The notes under the pieces: generated by a model
Databases searched by the model: none
What the model was told of the DNA's origin: nothing
Seen by the model: only the letters and a program-made list of their open reading frames with translations
Part shown: positions 46,832 to 55,340 of the stretch, piece by piece
Layout: each line of letters opens with the position of its first letter
Position numbering within the stretch: the stretch's first letter is position 1
NCBI GenBank assembly: GCA_021840255.1
Contig: JAKBYX010000008.1
Coordinates: forward strand, 34,672 to 98,671
DNA length: 64,000 nt
From: Nitrospirota bacterium
GTDB lineage: Bacteria > Nitrospirota > Thermodesulfovibrionia > Thermodesulfovibrionales > JdFR-88
Reading direction: 5' to 3'
Made by a program: the position numbers and the translations under genes

Positions 46832-49458
46832 AAAGCTCCGAAATAAGGAAGGCCTTCCTGGATTTTTTCAGGAGCAACGGACATGAGGCGGTAAGAAGCT
46901 CCTCTCTTGTGCCGGCTGGCGACCCGTCTCTTCTTTTCACCAACGCGGGCATGGTCCAGTTCAAGCGCGTATTCCTTGGCGAGGAGACCCGTCCCTACGG
47001 CAGGGCCACTACCTGCCAGAAATGCATGCGCGCCGGCGGTAAGCATAACGATATTGATAATGTGGGGCATACGGCGCGGCATCACACTTTTTTTGAGATG
47101 CTGGGCAATTTTTCCTTCGGTGACTATTTCAAACGGGATGCCATCGGGTTTGCCTGGAAGCTGCTTACCGGGGTGTACGGACTCCCGGCTGAAAAACTGT
47201 GGGTTACGGTCTATGAGGAAGACGATGAAGCGGCGGGGCTTTGGCAGGAAGTGGCGGGTGTCCCCGCAGAACGCATCGTCAGGCTCGGGGCCAAGGACAA
47301 TTTCTGGCAGATGGCCGACACCGGGCCCTGCGGCCCCTGCTCGGAGATAATCATAGACCAGGGCTCGTCGATAGGCTGCGGAAAGCCGGAATGCAAGCCG
47401 GGTTGCGACTGCGACAGGTACCTTGAGATATGGAACCTTGTGTTCATGCAATATAACAGGGATGAGTCCGGGGCGCTCACCCCGCTTCCAAGGCCCAGCA
47501 TAGACACCGGCATGGGACTTGAACGGGTCGCGGCGGTACTGCAGGGCAAGCTCAATAATTTTGATTCGGACCTGTTTTCCGGGATCATAGCCTCCATCGA
47601 GGCCCGCTCCGGCAAAAAATACGGCCCTGATGAAAAATTGAACATCCCGATCCGTGTTATTGCCGATCATCTGAGGTCGATCTCTTTTCTGCTTGCGGAC
47701 GGGGTTACTCCTTCCAATGAGGGCAGGGGATACGTCCTCAGGCGGATCATAAGGAGGGCCTCCCGGTACGCGAGGAAGCTGGGCCTTGAAGGTCCGTCGC
47801 TGTGGAGCATGGTGGATTCCGTCCCCGCCGCGATGTCCTCAGTTTACCCGGAGCTTGCGTTGGAGGCCGAACGCACAAAGACGGTGCTCCGTTTCGAGGA
47901 GGAGAGGTTCTCAAATACCCTTGAGCAGGGCATGAGGCTGCTTGACGACCTCCTCTCCGCCCTTAAAAAAGAGGGTAAAAGGGCTATTCCCGGCAGCGAG
48001 GTCTTTAAACTTTACGACACCTTCGGATTCCCGCTGGATATCGTGAGGGATGTGGCCGCGGAGGAGAACTTCGCCGTGGACGAAGAGGGTTTTACCCGGG
48101 AGATGCAGGTCCAGAGAGAACGTGCGCGGGCGTCTTGGGTGCAGGAAGAGGGCGCCGCGGAATCCATATACAGGGAGCTTGCCGCGGAGCTTGGCCCTAC
48201 GGATTTTGTAGGCTATGAGACCTTGAGGACCGGGGCCGTGGTTAAGGCCATAATTAAAGACGGCCATGTGGTTGAAGAGATCGGCAAGGGCGAAGAGGCT
48301 CTTGTCGTACTGGATAAAACGCCCTTTTACGGTGAAAGCGGCGGACAAGTGGGCGACAAGGGCTGGATAGGCTCCGGAAAAAGCTCGTTGATGGTTTTCG
48401 ATACCAAAAAACCGATTGATGGTTTTATAGCGCACCATGTGAAAGTGGAAAACGGCAGCCTTAGAGTTTGGGACAGCGTCGAGGCCCATGTGGATGAACC
48501 CATCAGGAAGGCGGTGATGGGGAACCACACGGCCACGCACCTCCTTCATTCCGCGTTGAGGGCGGTCCTAGGGGAGCATGTAAAACAGGCTGGCTCTCTG
48601 GTGGAGCCGGAGAGGCTGCGGTTTGACTTTACTCATTTCTCCGGGCTGACGGCCCATGAACTGGAAGAAGTGGAAGACATCGTCAACAGGGAGATAATGG
48701 CCAACCGGCCCGTAGAGACCGTGCAGATGGCCGTGGAGGAGGCGATCTCCCGCGGGGCTACCGCCCTTTTTGGTGAAAAATACGGCGAAAACGTCAGGGT
48801 GGTCAGCGTCCCTTCCGTTAGCAAGGAACTCTGCGGCGGCACGCATGTGAGGGCGACCGGGGAGATAGGGCCTTTTATGATCGTGGCTGAGGGTTCCGTC
48901 GCCTCCGGCATTCGGAGGATAGAGGCCTTTACCGGGCAGGCGGCATTTGCTTTTATAAGGGCCAAGAGAAATGAGTTGAAGGACATGGCCGCTCTGCTTA
49001 AGACCGACAAGCCCCTGGAGAAAGTAAGCGAGCTTATCGAACGGCTGAAGTCCGTGGAGAAGGAGCTTCAGAAGACCAGGACAGTTTCCGCCATGGGAGT
49101 GGCCGGGGAGCTAATGGACATGGCAAGGCCTGTCAACGGCGTGAAGGTGCTTTCCCAAAAGATATCCGGTTTCAATCAGAAAGAGCTGCGGGAACTGGCC
49201 GACGGTCTCAGGGACCGCATCGGCTCCGGTGTGATCGTCCTTGCGACAGGAGAAGGCGCGCTCCTGGCCACTGTTACAAAGGACCTTACCGGGAAGGTAA
49301 AGGCCGGTGATATACTGGGAGAGGTGGCGGCCCTCGCCGGTGGAAGGGGCGGAGGGAAGCCGGAACTGGCCCAGGGCGGGACAAAAGAGGTTGAAAAACT
49401 GGACAGTGCCCTTCAAAAGGTATACGATATGGTCGAAAAGAGGATCAGAAACGGATAA
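46828..49458 (+). CDS. alaS: Alanine--tRNA ligase
   Basis: 876 residues, full length. Catalytic class II core at the N-terminus (RSSSLVPAGDPSLLFTNAGM, RATTCQKCMRAGGKHNDIDN, TFFEMLGNFSFGDYFKRDAI), editing domain with zinc ligands H567 and H571 (NHTATHLLHSALR) and C669/H673 (LCGGTHVRATGEIG), and a C-terminal coiled-coil plus DHHA1 domain (about 740-876; GRGGGKPELAQGG). It overlaps the lipoprotein gene by ATGA. Alongside tmRNA it recognises the G3-U70-type acceptor; the ssrA acceptor stem here has the G-U at the third pair. Confidence 0.97.
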   Translation: MKSSEIRKAFLDFFRSNGHEAVRSSSLVPAGDPSLLFTNAGMVQFKRVFLGEETRPYGRATTCQKCMRAGGKHNDIDNVGHTARHHTFFEMLGNFSFGDYFKRDAIGFAWKLLTGVYGLPAEKLWVTVYEEDDEAAGLWQEVAGVPAERIVRLGAKDNFWQMADTGPCGPCSEIIIDQGSSIGCGKPECKPGCDCDRYLEIWNLVFMQYNRDESGALTPLPRPSIDTGMGLERVAAVLQGKLNNFDSDLFSGIIASIEARSGKKYGPDEKLNIPIRVIADHLRSISFLLADGVTPSNEGRGYVLRRIIRRASRYARKLGLEGPSLWSMVDSVPAAMSSVYPELALEAERTKTVLRFEEERFSNTLEQGMRLLDDLLSALKKEGKRAIPGSEVFKLYDTFGFPLDIVRDVAAEENFAVDEEGFTREMQVQRERARASWVQEEGAAESIYRELAAELGPTDFVGYETLRTGAVVKAIIKDGHVVEEIGKGEEALVVLDKTPFYGESGGQVGDKGWIGSGKSSLMVFDTKKPIDGFIAHHVKVENGSLRVWDSVEAHVDEPIRKAVMGNHTATHLLHSALRAVLGEHVKQAGSLVEPERLRFDFTHFSGLTAHELEEVEDIVNREIMANRPVETVQMAVEEAISRGATALFGEKYGENVRVVSVPSVSKELCGGTHVRATGEIGPFMIVAEGSVASGIRRIEAFTGQAAFAFIRAKRNELKDMAALLKTDKPLEKVSELIERLKSVEKELQKTRTVSAMGVAGELMDMARPVNGVKVLSQKISGFNQKELRELADGLRDRIGSGVIVLATGEGALLATVTKDLTGKVKAGDILGEVAALAGGRGGGKPELAQGGTKEVEKLDSALQKVYDMVEKRIRNG

Positions 49459-49526
49459 AGAGACCTGGAAGAAAAATTAAAAAGTTAAATTGAATAAAGT
49501 AAAACCTATCAAAGCGGGGGTTTCTA

Positions 49527-49859
49527 ATGATAACGGATATTATCAGGAAAACGCTGCTGGCAGGGGTCGGCATTCAGGAGAAGTTCGGTGAGCTTGTCGA
49601 TGACTTTGTAAAAAAGGGAGAGCTCAGCCAGTCACAGGGTGCCAAACTGATAAGGGAATGGACCGACATAGCTGAAAAAAGCACCTCGGAGTTCAATAAA
49701 TCGGTAGGCGAGGTGGTTGAAAAGGCGCTCCAGAAGATGAATCTCCCAACGAAGGACGACGTGGAGGCCATGAGCCGGAAGGTCCAGGCGTTGTCTCTGC
49801 GGGTCAAGAGGCTGGAGGCGCGGAGCGGGCCCGAAGAGAAGATAATACCTGACGAGTAA
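49527..49859 (+). CDS. Phasin-like coiled-coil protein
   Basis: 110 residues, nearly all helix: IIRKTLLAGVGIQEKFGELV DDFVKKGELS at the start, and a C-terminal heptad segment (DDVEAMSRKVQALSLRVKRL). This matches the small phasin / polyhydroxyalkanoate granule-associated family (PhaI/PhaF-like) also found in bacteria without PHA. GGGGG precedes ATG 49527 at fair distance. It lies 68 bases after alaS and 60 before ubiB. Role uncertain. Confidence 0.65.
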   Translation: MITDIIRKTLLAGVGIQEKFGELVDDFVKKGELSQSQGAKLIREWTDIAEKSTSEFNKSVGEVVEKALQKMNLPTKDDVEAMSRKVQALSLRVKRLEARSGPEEKIIPDE

Positions 49860-49919
49860 GGCGGAATCCGGAAAAATAAAATAAAAAAATAAAAATATGC
49901 CCGTCCCGGAAATCCTTTT

Positions 49920-51614
49920 TTGAATCCCTTTTTACGCAAGCGCTATAAGACGGCAAGAAGACTGCAGCAGATAATAAACGTCTTCTTGAAATATGGCTTC
50001 GGCCGCGTAGTGGATGAAGGCCGTCTTGGCCGCTACGTGCCTTTCCTCACACGCCTCAGGGCCTTTGGGCAGTGGCCTTCGCTCAAATCCCCCGGCATGC
50101 CGCGCAATTTAAGGCTTGCCTTCGAGGAGCTTGGCCCCACCTTCATAAAACTTGCGCAGATACTCTCGGCCAGGCCGGACGTTGTGGGCCCGGAGTACGC
50201 GGACGAGTTCAAAAAACTCCAGGATGAGGTCCCGCCTTTCCCCGGTTCAAAGGCCAGAATGGTCATAGAGGAAGAACTAAAGGTCCCGATGGCGAAGGTC
50301 TTCCTCCGTTTTGACGAGACCCCGATAGCCGCGGCCTCCATTGCCCAGGTCCACAGGGCGGTGCTTATGGACGGCTCCAGGGTGGTTGTAAAGGTCCAGC
50401 GCCCCGGCATCAGTCAGACCATAGAAGAAGACATATCTATCCTTACCACGATCGCACGCCTGACGGAGAGGCATATTGCGGGCGTGCGTTTTTTTAACCC
50501 GATGGGAGTGGTGGACGAGTTCGCCCGCACTGTAAGGAAGGAGATGAACTTCGTACAGGAGGCGAAGAACTGCAACCGCTTCAGGCGGAATTTCGAAGGC
50601 AACCCGGATATCCGGTTCCCCAGGATATACGGTGAGTATCTGACGGAGAAGGTGCTGGTCATGGAGCGCATAGACGGCGTGCGGATAGACAACATAAAGA
50701 GCATAGAGGAGGCCGGGTTCGACCGGAAAAGGCTTGCAAAGCTGGGGGTGGACGCATATTTCAAGATGGTCTTCACGGACGGCTTCTTTCATGCCGACCC
50801 CCATCCGGGAAATATCTTCGTCATGCCGTCGGGCCAACTGGCCTTTCTGGATTTCGGCATCGTCGGTGTAGTCACGAGCGAGATTAAGGACGCCCTGGCC
50901 AGCACCCTCATAGCCCTTATAAACAAGGACTACGACCGATTGATAGAAAACTATTTCACCCTTGGATATGTTCAGGAAGACGTGGATCCGGAGGTCTTCC
51001 GGCGGGAATTCAAATCGAGGCTTGCCGACCTGCTTGAGCCCATGTACGGGCTTACGCTTGAGGAAATAAACCTCCCGGAATACCTTGAGGCGTTTCTGAT
51101 GCTGGCCATGCGCCACAACCTGCGCATACCGGGGGAGTTGATGCTTATCAATAAATCAATGCTGATACTTGAGCACATAGGGCTGAAGCTTGACCCCTCG
51201 TTCGACTTCTTTGCCGCATCGGAGCCTTATGCCTCAAAGCTGTTGAAACAGAAATTCAGCCCCCGGAATGTGCTTGGCAAGATGGGGGCGGAAGCGCAGG
51301 AAGTTGGAGAGCTTGCCTTTTATCTCCCCAGGTACGCGCATCAGATCATAAGAAAGACCATTAAAAACGATATTCATATGAAGCTGCATCACCTGGGGCT
51401 TGAAAACCTGATAAAGGATATGGACCGGTCAACCAACCGCGTTGCCTTCGCCATGGTCGTCAGCGCCATGATAATAAGCGGTTCCATAATGCATGCCATG
51501 CGGGTGCCGCCAACCGTCTTCGGCATCTCGGTGCTCGGGTTCCTCAGCTTTTTCTTTGCAGGCATATTCGGCATCTGGCTGGTTATATCGATCATCCGGT
51601 CCGGAAGGCTCTAG
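49920..51614 (+). CDS. ubiB: UbiB/ABC1 (ADCK) family atypical kinase
   Basis: 564 residues. The N-terminal LGPTFIKLAQILSARPDVVG carries the KxGQ-like motif with A in place of G, then AAASIAQVHRA (A-rich loop) and VVVKVQRPG with the lysine; later DPHPGNIFV and FLDFGIVG. The last 60 residues hold two membrane helices. UbiB proteins are ATPases needed for ubiquinone or other isoprenoid-quinone synthesis. The start TTG 49920 has no ribosome binding site; no better start is nearby. A strong terminator follows at 51622. Confidence 0.88.
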   Translation: MNPFLRKRYKTARRLQQIINVFLKYGFGRVVDEGRLGRYVPFLTRLRAFGQWPSLKSPGMPRNLRLAFEELGPTFIKLAQILSARPDVVGPEYADEFKKLQDEVPPFPGSKARMVIEEELKVPMAKVFLRFDETPIAAASIAQVHRAVLMDGSRVVVKVQRPGISQTIEEDISILTTIARLTERHIAGVRFFNPMGVVDEFARTVRKEMNFVQEAKNCNRFRRNFEGNPDIRFPRIYGEYLTEKVLVMERIDGVRIDNIKSIEEAGFDRKRLAKLGVDAYFKMVFTDGFFHADPHPGNIFVMPSGQLAFLDFGIVGVVTSEIKDALASTLIALINKDYDRLIENYFTLGYVQEDVDPEVFRREFKSRLADLLEPMYGLTLEEINLPEYLEAFLMLAMRHNLRIPGELMLINKSMLILEHIGLKLDPSFDFFAASEPYASKLLKQKFSPRNVLGKMGAEAQEVGELAFYLPRYAHQIIRKTIKNDIHMKLHHLGLENLIKDMDRSTNRVAFAMVVSAMIISGSIMHAMRVPPTVFGISVLGFLSFFFAGIFGIWLVISIIRSGRL

Positions 51615-51621
51615 AAGCCAG

Positions 51622-51664
51622 AAAAAAAAGGAAACGGCCCGGTCCGGGCCGTTTCCTTTTTTTC
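51622..51664 (+). terminator. Rho-independent terminator after ubiB
   Basis: AAAAGGAAACGGCCCG pairs with CGGGCCGTTTCCTTTT around a very short loop, followed by a T run to 51663. A tail of A's on the left makes it usable in both directions. Confidence 0.88.
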
Positions 51665-51700
51665 CACTGGAACTGAGACCACTTTTTTCTCCCTCGCCTC

Positions 51701-51728
51701 CCTGGAGAAGGGGTAAGGGTGAGGGCGG
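51701..51728. repeat. Dispersed repeat, copy 2
   Basis: CCTGGAGAAGGGGTAAGGGT followed by GAGGGCGG. Related to the copy at 42378-42407 (shared GGAGA(G/A)GGG(A/G)TAAGGG core). Confidence 0.35.
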
Positions 51729-51787
51729 TAAAGTAAACGGGTGGGGAAGCGGTCAGGTATTATTCCTGCGTTTTCCCGTCCGGGCCT

Positions 51788-52207
51788 TCAAAACTTTCGG
51801 TCTCCTCGGCACATAACAAGGCCCCTGATGGTTCCTCCCCATTTTGCCCAAGCAATATGCCGGCCCTGTACAGGCCGGCGGCTATTTTTTTTACACCATA
51901 TTACCGTGCCATGCTTTGGAATGTCCCATATCTTTCCGGAGTAAATGATGAAGCGGGAGCCTGACTTCAGTGGTTTTTCACTGTAAATGCTCAATCCGGA
52001 ATCGCTTGCGTTCACAGTGACGCATTCTATTGAATGGGCTGTTGGATTGGCGACTGACTGCGGCTGGTCTTCTTTTTCCGGTCTCCGGCCCTTTGTATCA
52101 ACCCGAATATCGGACTCGAGTATCAGGTTGACCTGTTCAGTGACCATTTTTCTGTTTTCGGACCTCTTGGGTCCCGGCTTGGCAGAGCGGCTGTCGTCAG
52201 ATTTCAA
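51788..52207 (-). CDS. PilZ-like domain protein
   Basis: 139 residues. The C-terminal two thirds look like a PilZ fold: VTVNASDSGLSIYSEKPLKS then GSRFIIYSG and GTVIWCKKNS; in PilZ domains a (D/N)xSxxG motif helps bind cyclic di-GMP, and here it reads NASDSG. The preceding RxxxR motif is not clear, so c-di-GMP binding is uncertain. The basic N-terminus (KSDDSRSAKPGPKRSENRK) is disordered-looking. It is transcribed away from the archease gene. Confidence in the fold is moderate. Confidence 0.55.
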   Translation of the reverse strand: MKSDDSRSAKPGPKRSENRKMVTEQVNLILESDIRVDTKGRRPEKEDQPQSVANPTAHSIECVTVNASDSGLSIYSEKPLKSGSRFIIYSGKIWDIPKHGTVIWCKKNSRRPVQGRHIAWAKWGGTIRGLVMCRGDRKF

Positions 52208-52414
52208 GAAACTTCCCCCTCTGGTAGAATTTTCGCTGCCGTCTTATTGCGCCGCCGTCTTGTCTCCCCCGATCATTCTCGTTATCATTTTTTAATAATA
52301 TTAGCTTTCTTATTATTAATAAAAACTATAAAAAAGCAAGGTTTTTTTTCATTTAAATCTTTGTAAATATTCACTTTCCTTGACTCAGTTTTGGATGCAT
52401 GGTAGGTTTGGCTT

Positions 52415-52843
52415 ATGAATTATGAGACTCTGGACATATCCGGGGACGCGGGCATCAGGGCCAGCGGAGGGAGTCTCCGGGAGGCCTTCGAGGCCGCGGC
52501 AACCGGCATGTACAGTCTCATTACCGATCCTGACGGCGTGCAAGAGTACCGGACCATCGAGGTGGCGGCGAGGGGTGAAAGCCTGGAGGGGCTCCTGGTT
52601 AGCTTTCTGAACGAGCTTGTATTTCATTTTGACGCGTACGGGTTCATAGGCAAACGGGTGGATATAAAACAGATGGAGATGGAAAACACGGGCAGGGGCA
52701 GCCTTAAAGCGGATGTTTACGGGGAGCAGTTTGACCCGGTCAGGCATTCGAGGGGGCTTCTGATAAAGGCGGCAACCTATCATGGGCTGGTGGTCGAAAA
52801 AAAAGACGGCCTCTGGAGCCTTGATGTGATCTTCGACATCTGA
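52415..52843 (+). CDS. Archease
   Basis: 142 residues. Cofactor protein that speeds guanylylation and turnover of the RNA ligase RtcB. Family features: DISGDAGIRASGGSLREAFE (usual DHTADIGI...G.t..EaF), AARGESLEGLLVSFLNELVF, and the end segment KAATYHGLVVEKKDGLWSLD VIFDI with the metal-binding aspartate. The usual first histidine-bearing motif (DHTADI) reads DISGDAGI here. It is 21 bases before rtcB in the same direction, as in many genomes. Confidence 0.9.
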   Translation: MNYETLDISGDAGIRASGGSLREAFEAAATGMYSLITDPDGVQEYRTIEVAARGESLEGLLVSFLNELVFHFDAYGFIGKRVDIKQMEMENTGRGSLKADVYGEQFDPVRHSRGLLIKAATYHGLVVEKKDGLWSLDVIFDI

Positions 52844-52863
52844 ACAAAGGGGAGGCAACAGGA

Positions 52864-54309
52864 ATGGCTGTCCAAACGCTAAGGAGAATAGACGAATTCC
52901 GGATCGAGATACCGGAGACCTATGCCCCTGGGATGAAGGTCCCCGGCCTCATCTATCTGGACTCGGCGTTGGGCGCCGGGCTTGAGGAGCGGGCGATAAG
53001 GCAGGTGGCCAACGTCGCCATGTTGCCGGGGATAATAAAAGCCTCTCTGGCTATGCCGGACATTCACATGGGCTACGGGTTTGCGATAGGCGGGGTGGCA
53101 GCCTTCGGCCAGGAAGACGGGGTGATCTCTCCGGGCGGCGTGGGCTATGACATAAACTGCGGCGTGAGGCTTTTAAGGAGCGGCCTCAAGGCGGATACGG
53201 TTGTCCCCAGGCTCAGGGAGCTTTTAGGGGTTTTATATAATGAGGTCCCCTCAGGGGTTGGTTCCAAAGGCAAGCTCCGCCTTGAGGCGGGGGAGCTTGA
53301 AAAGGTCATGTCCATGGGAGCGCGCTGGGCCGCCGGCAAGGGGATGGGAGGCGCTTCGGATCTGGAACGGACAGAGTCCGGCGGAATGATGGAAGGGGCC
53401 GATCCTTCCCTGGTAAGCTTGAAGGCGCGCGAAAGGGGCCATTCCCAAATAGGCTCGCTGGGCAGTGGGAACCATTTTCTGGAGATACAGAAAGTGGACG
53501 AGATATATGACGAAAAGTCTGCCGCCAGGCTGGGTCTTTTCAAAGGGCAGGTCACTGTCATGATACACACCGGGTCCAGGGGGTTTGGGCACCAGGTCTG
53601 CACGGATTTCCTGGAAGTGATGGAACGGGCCGTCAAGAAATATGGCATAGTCCTGCCTGACAGGGAGCTTGCCTGCGCCCCTATAAATTCCAAAGAGGCC
53701 AGGGACTATCTTGGCGCCATGCGGGCGGCCGCAAATTATGCCTGGGCCAACCGGCATGCCATCATGCACTGGACCAGGGAGGCCTTTATGAAGGTATTGG
53801 GCGTAGGGCCAAAGGATTTGGGAATGGAGATGGTTTACGATGTGGCCCACAACGTGGCAAAAATGGAAGAGCACCTGGTGGAAGGACGTAAGATGAAGCT
53901 GGCAGTGCACAGGAAAGGGGCCACCAGGGCCTTTCCGCCTGGCCATCCAGAGCTCCCGGCCATATACAAGGAGACCGGCCAGCCTGTGCTTGTGCCCGGG
54001 GACATGGGGAGGGCCTCTTTCGTTCTGCTTGGCACCCAAAAAGCGATGGAAGAGACATGGGGCTCCACCTGCCACGGGGCGGGAAGGTTGCTTTCAAGGC
54101 ATGAGGCCATAAGACGTGCAAGGGGAAGGTCCATTTACAGGGAACTCGAAGACAGGGGAATAATCGTCATGTCGGCCGGAAAGCAGACGCTTGCCGAAGA
54201 GATGCCGGATGCTTACAAGGATATCTCGAATGTGGTGGACGTGGTGCACAGGGCAGGGCTTTCGACGAAAGTGGCCAGGCTTGTGCCCATGGGTGTTGTG
54301 AAGGGATAG
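52864..54309 (+). CDS. rtcB: RNA-splicing ligase RtcB
   Basis: 481 residues, full length. Joins RNA 2',3'-cyclic phosphate or 3'-phosphate ends to 5'-OH using GTP and manganese. Metal ligands D96 and C99 are in VGYDINCGVRLL; other metal-site residues are in HSQIGSLGSGNHFLEIQ and HTGSRGFGHQVC; H404 in CHGAGR is the residue that is guanylylated (same number as in the Pyrococcus enzyme). Archease precedes and a macro-domain protein follows after 11 bases, so the three likely form an RNA repair operon. Confidence 0.97.
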   Translation: MAVQTLRRIDEFRIEIPETYAPGMKVPGLIYLDSALGAGLEERAIRQVANVAMLPGIIKASLAMPDIHMGYGFAIGGVAAFGQEDGVISPGGVGYDINCGVRLLRSGLKADTVVPRLRELLGVLYNEVPSGVGSKGKLRLEAGELEKVMSMGARWAAGKGMGGASDLERTESGGMMEGADPSLVSLKARERGHSQIGSLGSGNHFLEIQKVDEIYDEKSAARLGLFKGQVTVMIHTGSRGFGHQVCTDFLEVMERAVKKYGIVLPDRELACAPINSKEARDYLGAMRAAANYAWANRHAIMHWTREAFMKVLGVGPKDLGMEMVYDVAHNVAKMEEHLVEGRKMKLAVHRKGATRAFPPGHPELPAIYKETGQPVLVPGDMGRASFVLLGTQKAMEETWGSTCHGAGRLLSRHEAIRRARGRSIYRELEDRGIIVMSAGKQTLAEEMPDAYKDISNVVDVVHRAGLSTKVARLVPMGVVKG

Positions 54310-54319
54310 ACAGGCGGGA

Positions 54320-54862
54320 ATGAAAGCCATTGCGCAATATTCCGAAAACGGAAAAACGCTAAGGGCGGTAGAAGGCGATATCACTGAAAGAGATGTGGAC
54401 GCTATCGTGAATGCGGCAAACAGCCGTCTTCAGCATGGGGGTGGCGTTGCCGGGGCGATAGTGAGAAAAGGGGGCTTGAGCATCCAGGAAGAAAGCGACA
54501 GGGTAGGTCCTGTCCCCGTGGGCGGTGCCGCGCTAACCGGGGCCGGCAGGCTCCCTGCCAAAGCTGTGATACATGCGGTAGGGCCAAGAATGGGTGAAGG
54601 CGGAGAGGACGAAAAACTTGAAAGCGCGGTATTCTCCGCTCTCGCGCTGGCCTCCGCGAAGTCCTTCAAAAGCATTGCCATGCCCGCCATAAGCAGCGGC
54701 ATTTTCGGTTTCCCCAAGGACAGATGCGCCAGAATCCTTGTGAGGTCTGCCCTCCGCTTCATCCGTGATAACCCGGCTACTACCCTTGAGACAATTGAAT
54801 TCTGCCTTTTTGACAGGAAAACTTCCGGCTATTTTCAGTCGGAGATAGAGCAGCTAGGCTAA
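54320..54862 (+). CDS. Macro domain protein
   Basis: 180 residues, a single macro domain: AVEGDITERDVDAIVNAANS and QHGGGVAGAIVRKGG at 17-52 for ADP-ribose binding, the AVIHAVGPRMG strand, and AISSGIFGFPKDRCARILV as the phosphate loop. Such domains remove ADP-ribose from proteins or nucleic acids or hydrolyse O-acetyl-ADP-ribose and ADP-ribose-1"-phosphate. Placement directly after rtcB suggests it acts on ADP-ribosylated RNA ends or on ADP-ribose by-products of RNA repair; this is inference. Confidence 0.9.
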   Translation: MKAIAQYSENGKTLRAVEGDITERDVDAIVNAANSRLQHGGGVAGAIVRKGGLSIQEESDRVGPVPVGGAALTGAGRLPAKAVIHAVGPRMGEGGEDEKLESAVFSALALASAKSFKSIAMPAISSGIFGFPKDRCARILVRSALRFIRDNPATTLETIEFCLFDRKTSGYFQSEIEQLG

Positions 54863-54947
54863 AAAAACAATCGCTAGCGCGACAGCCGCTTTGTCCGGCG
54901 ATATTTATCGAGCTGAGACACTAAATTTTACATTTTTACGTTCGAAA

Positions 54948-55054
54948 ATTCGTCACTTTTTGCCCACTATTCATTTTATGCCTGCGCGGGCATCGGATGT
55001 GAGGACCTTTTTTATTTACCGTATTCGCTCACTTTTTGCTCGCTATGCATTTTT
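54948..55054. repeat. Imperfect direct repeats before the NifU-like gene
   Basis: ATTCGTCACTTTTTGCCCAC (to 54977) and ATTCGCTCACTTTTTGCTCG (to 55054) are related over about 30 bases. The region is AT-rich and lies between the macro-domain gene and the NifU-like gene (238-base gap). Meaning unknown. Confidence 0.35.
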
Positions 55055-55100
55055 CCCTTGCAAAAATAAGTATTATTTTTTAATATCTGTTCAAATATAT

Positions 55101-55340
55101 ATGGAAAACAGCGTGTTAAGAGATAAACTTGAAGCAACGCTTGAGAAAATACGCCAGGGGCTGAAGTCTGAAGGCGGGGACATAGAGCTGGTTGATATCA
55201 AGGGAGGGGTCGTTTACGTGCGGCTCAAGGGGGCTTGCGAAGGGTGCCCCATGTCAATGCTCACGATGAAAAATTGGGTGGAGTCCACTTTTAAAAAAGA
55301 ATTGCCGGAGTTGAAAATATCTCAAGTGAAGGCGGTATGA
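55101..55340 (+). CDS. NifU C-terminal domain protein (Fe-S cluster carrier)
   Basis: 79 residues. The NifU C-terminal (Nfu) domain: LEATLEKIRQGLKSEGGDIE, then VRLKGACEGCPMSMLTMKNW with the cluster-binding C46 and C49. These proteins assemble or pass on [4Fe-4S] clusters. The frame is open upstream to 54891, but that part is not like any Nfu and the family starts at ATG 55101. No ribosome binding site. The stop overlaps the amidase start by ATGA. Confidence 0.88.
   Translation: MENSVLRDKLEATLEKIRQGLKSEGGDIELVDIKGGVVYVRLKGACEGCPMSMLTMKNWVESTFKKELPELKISQVKAV

Noticed and set aside
48568..49416. Minus-strand frames opposite alaS
   Set aside because: Shadows of alaS; no independent evidence.
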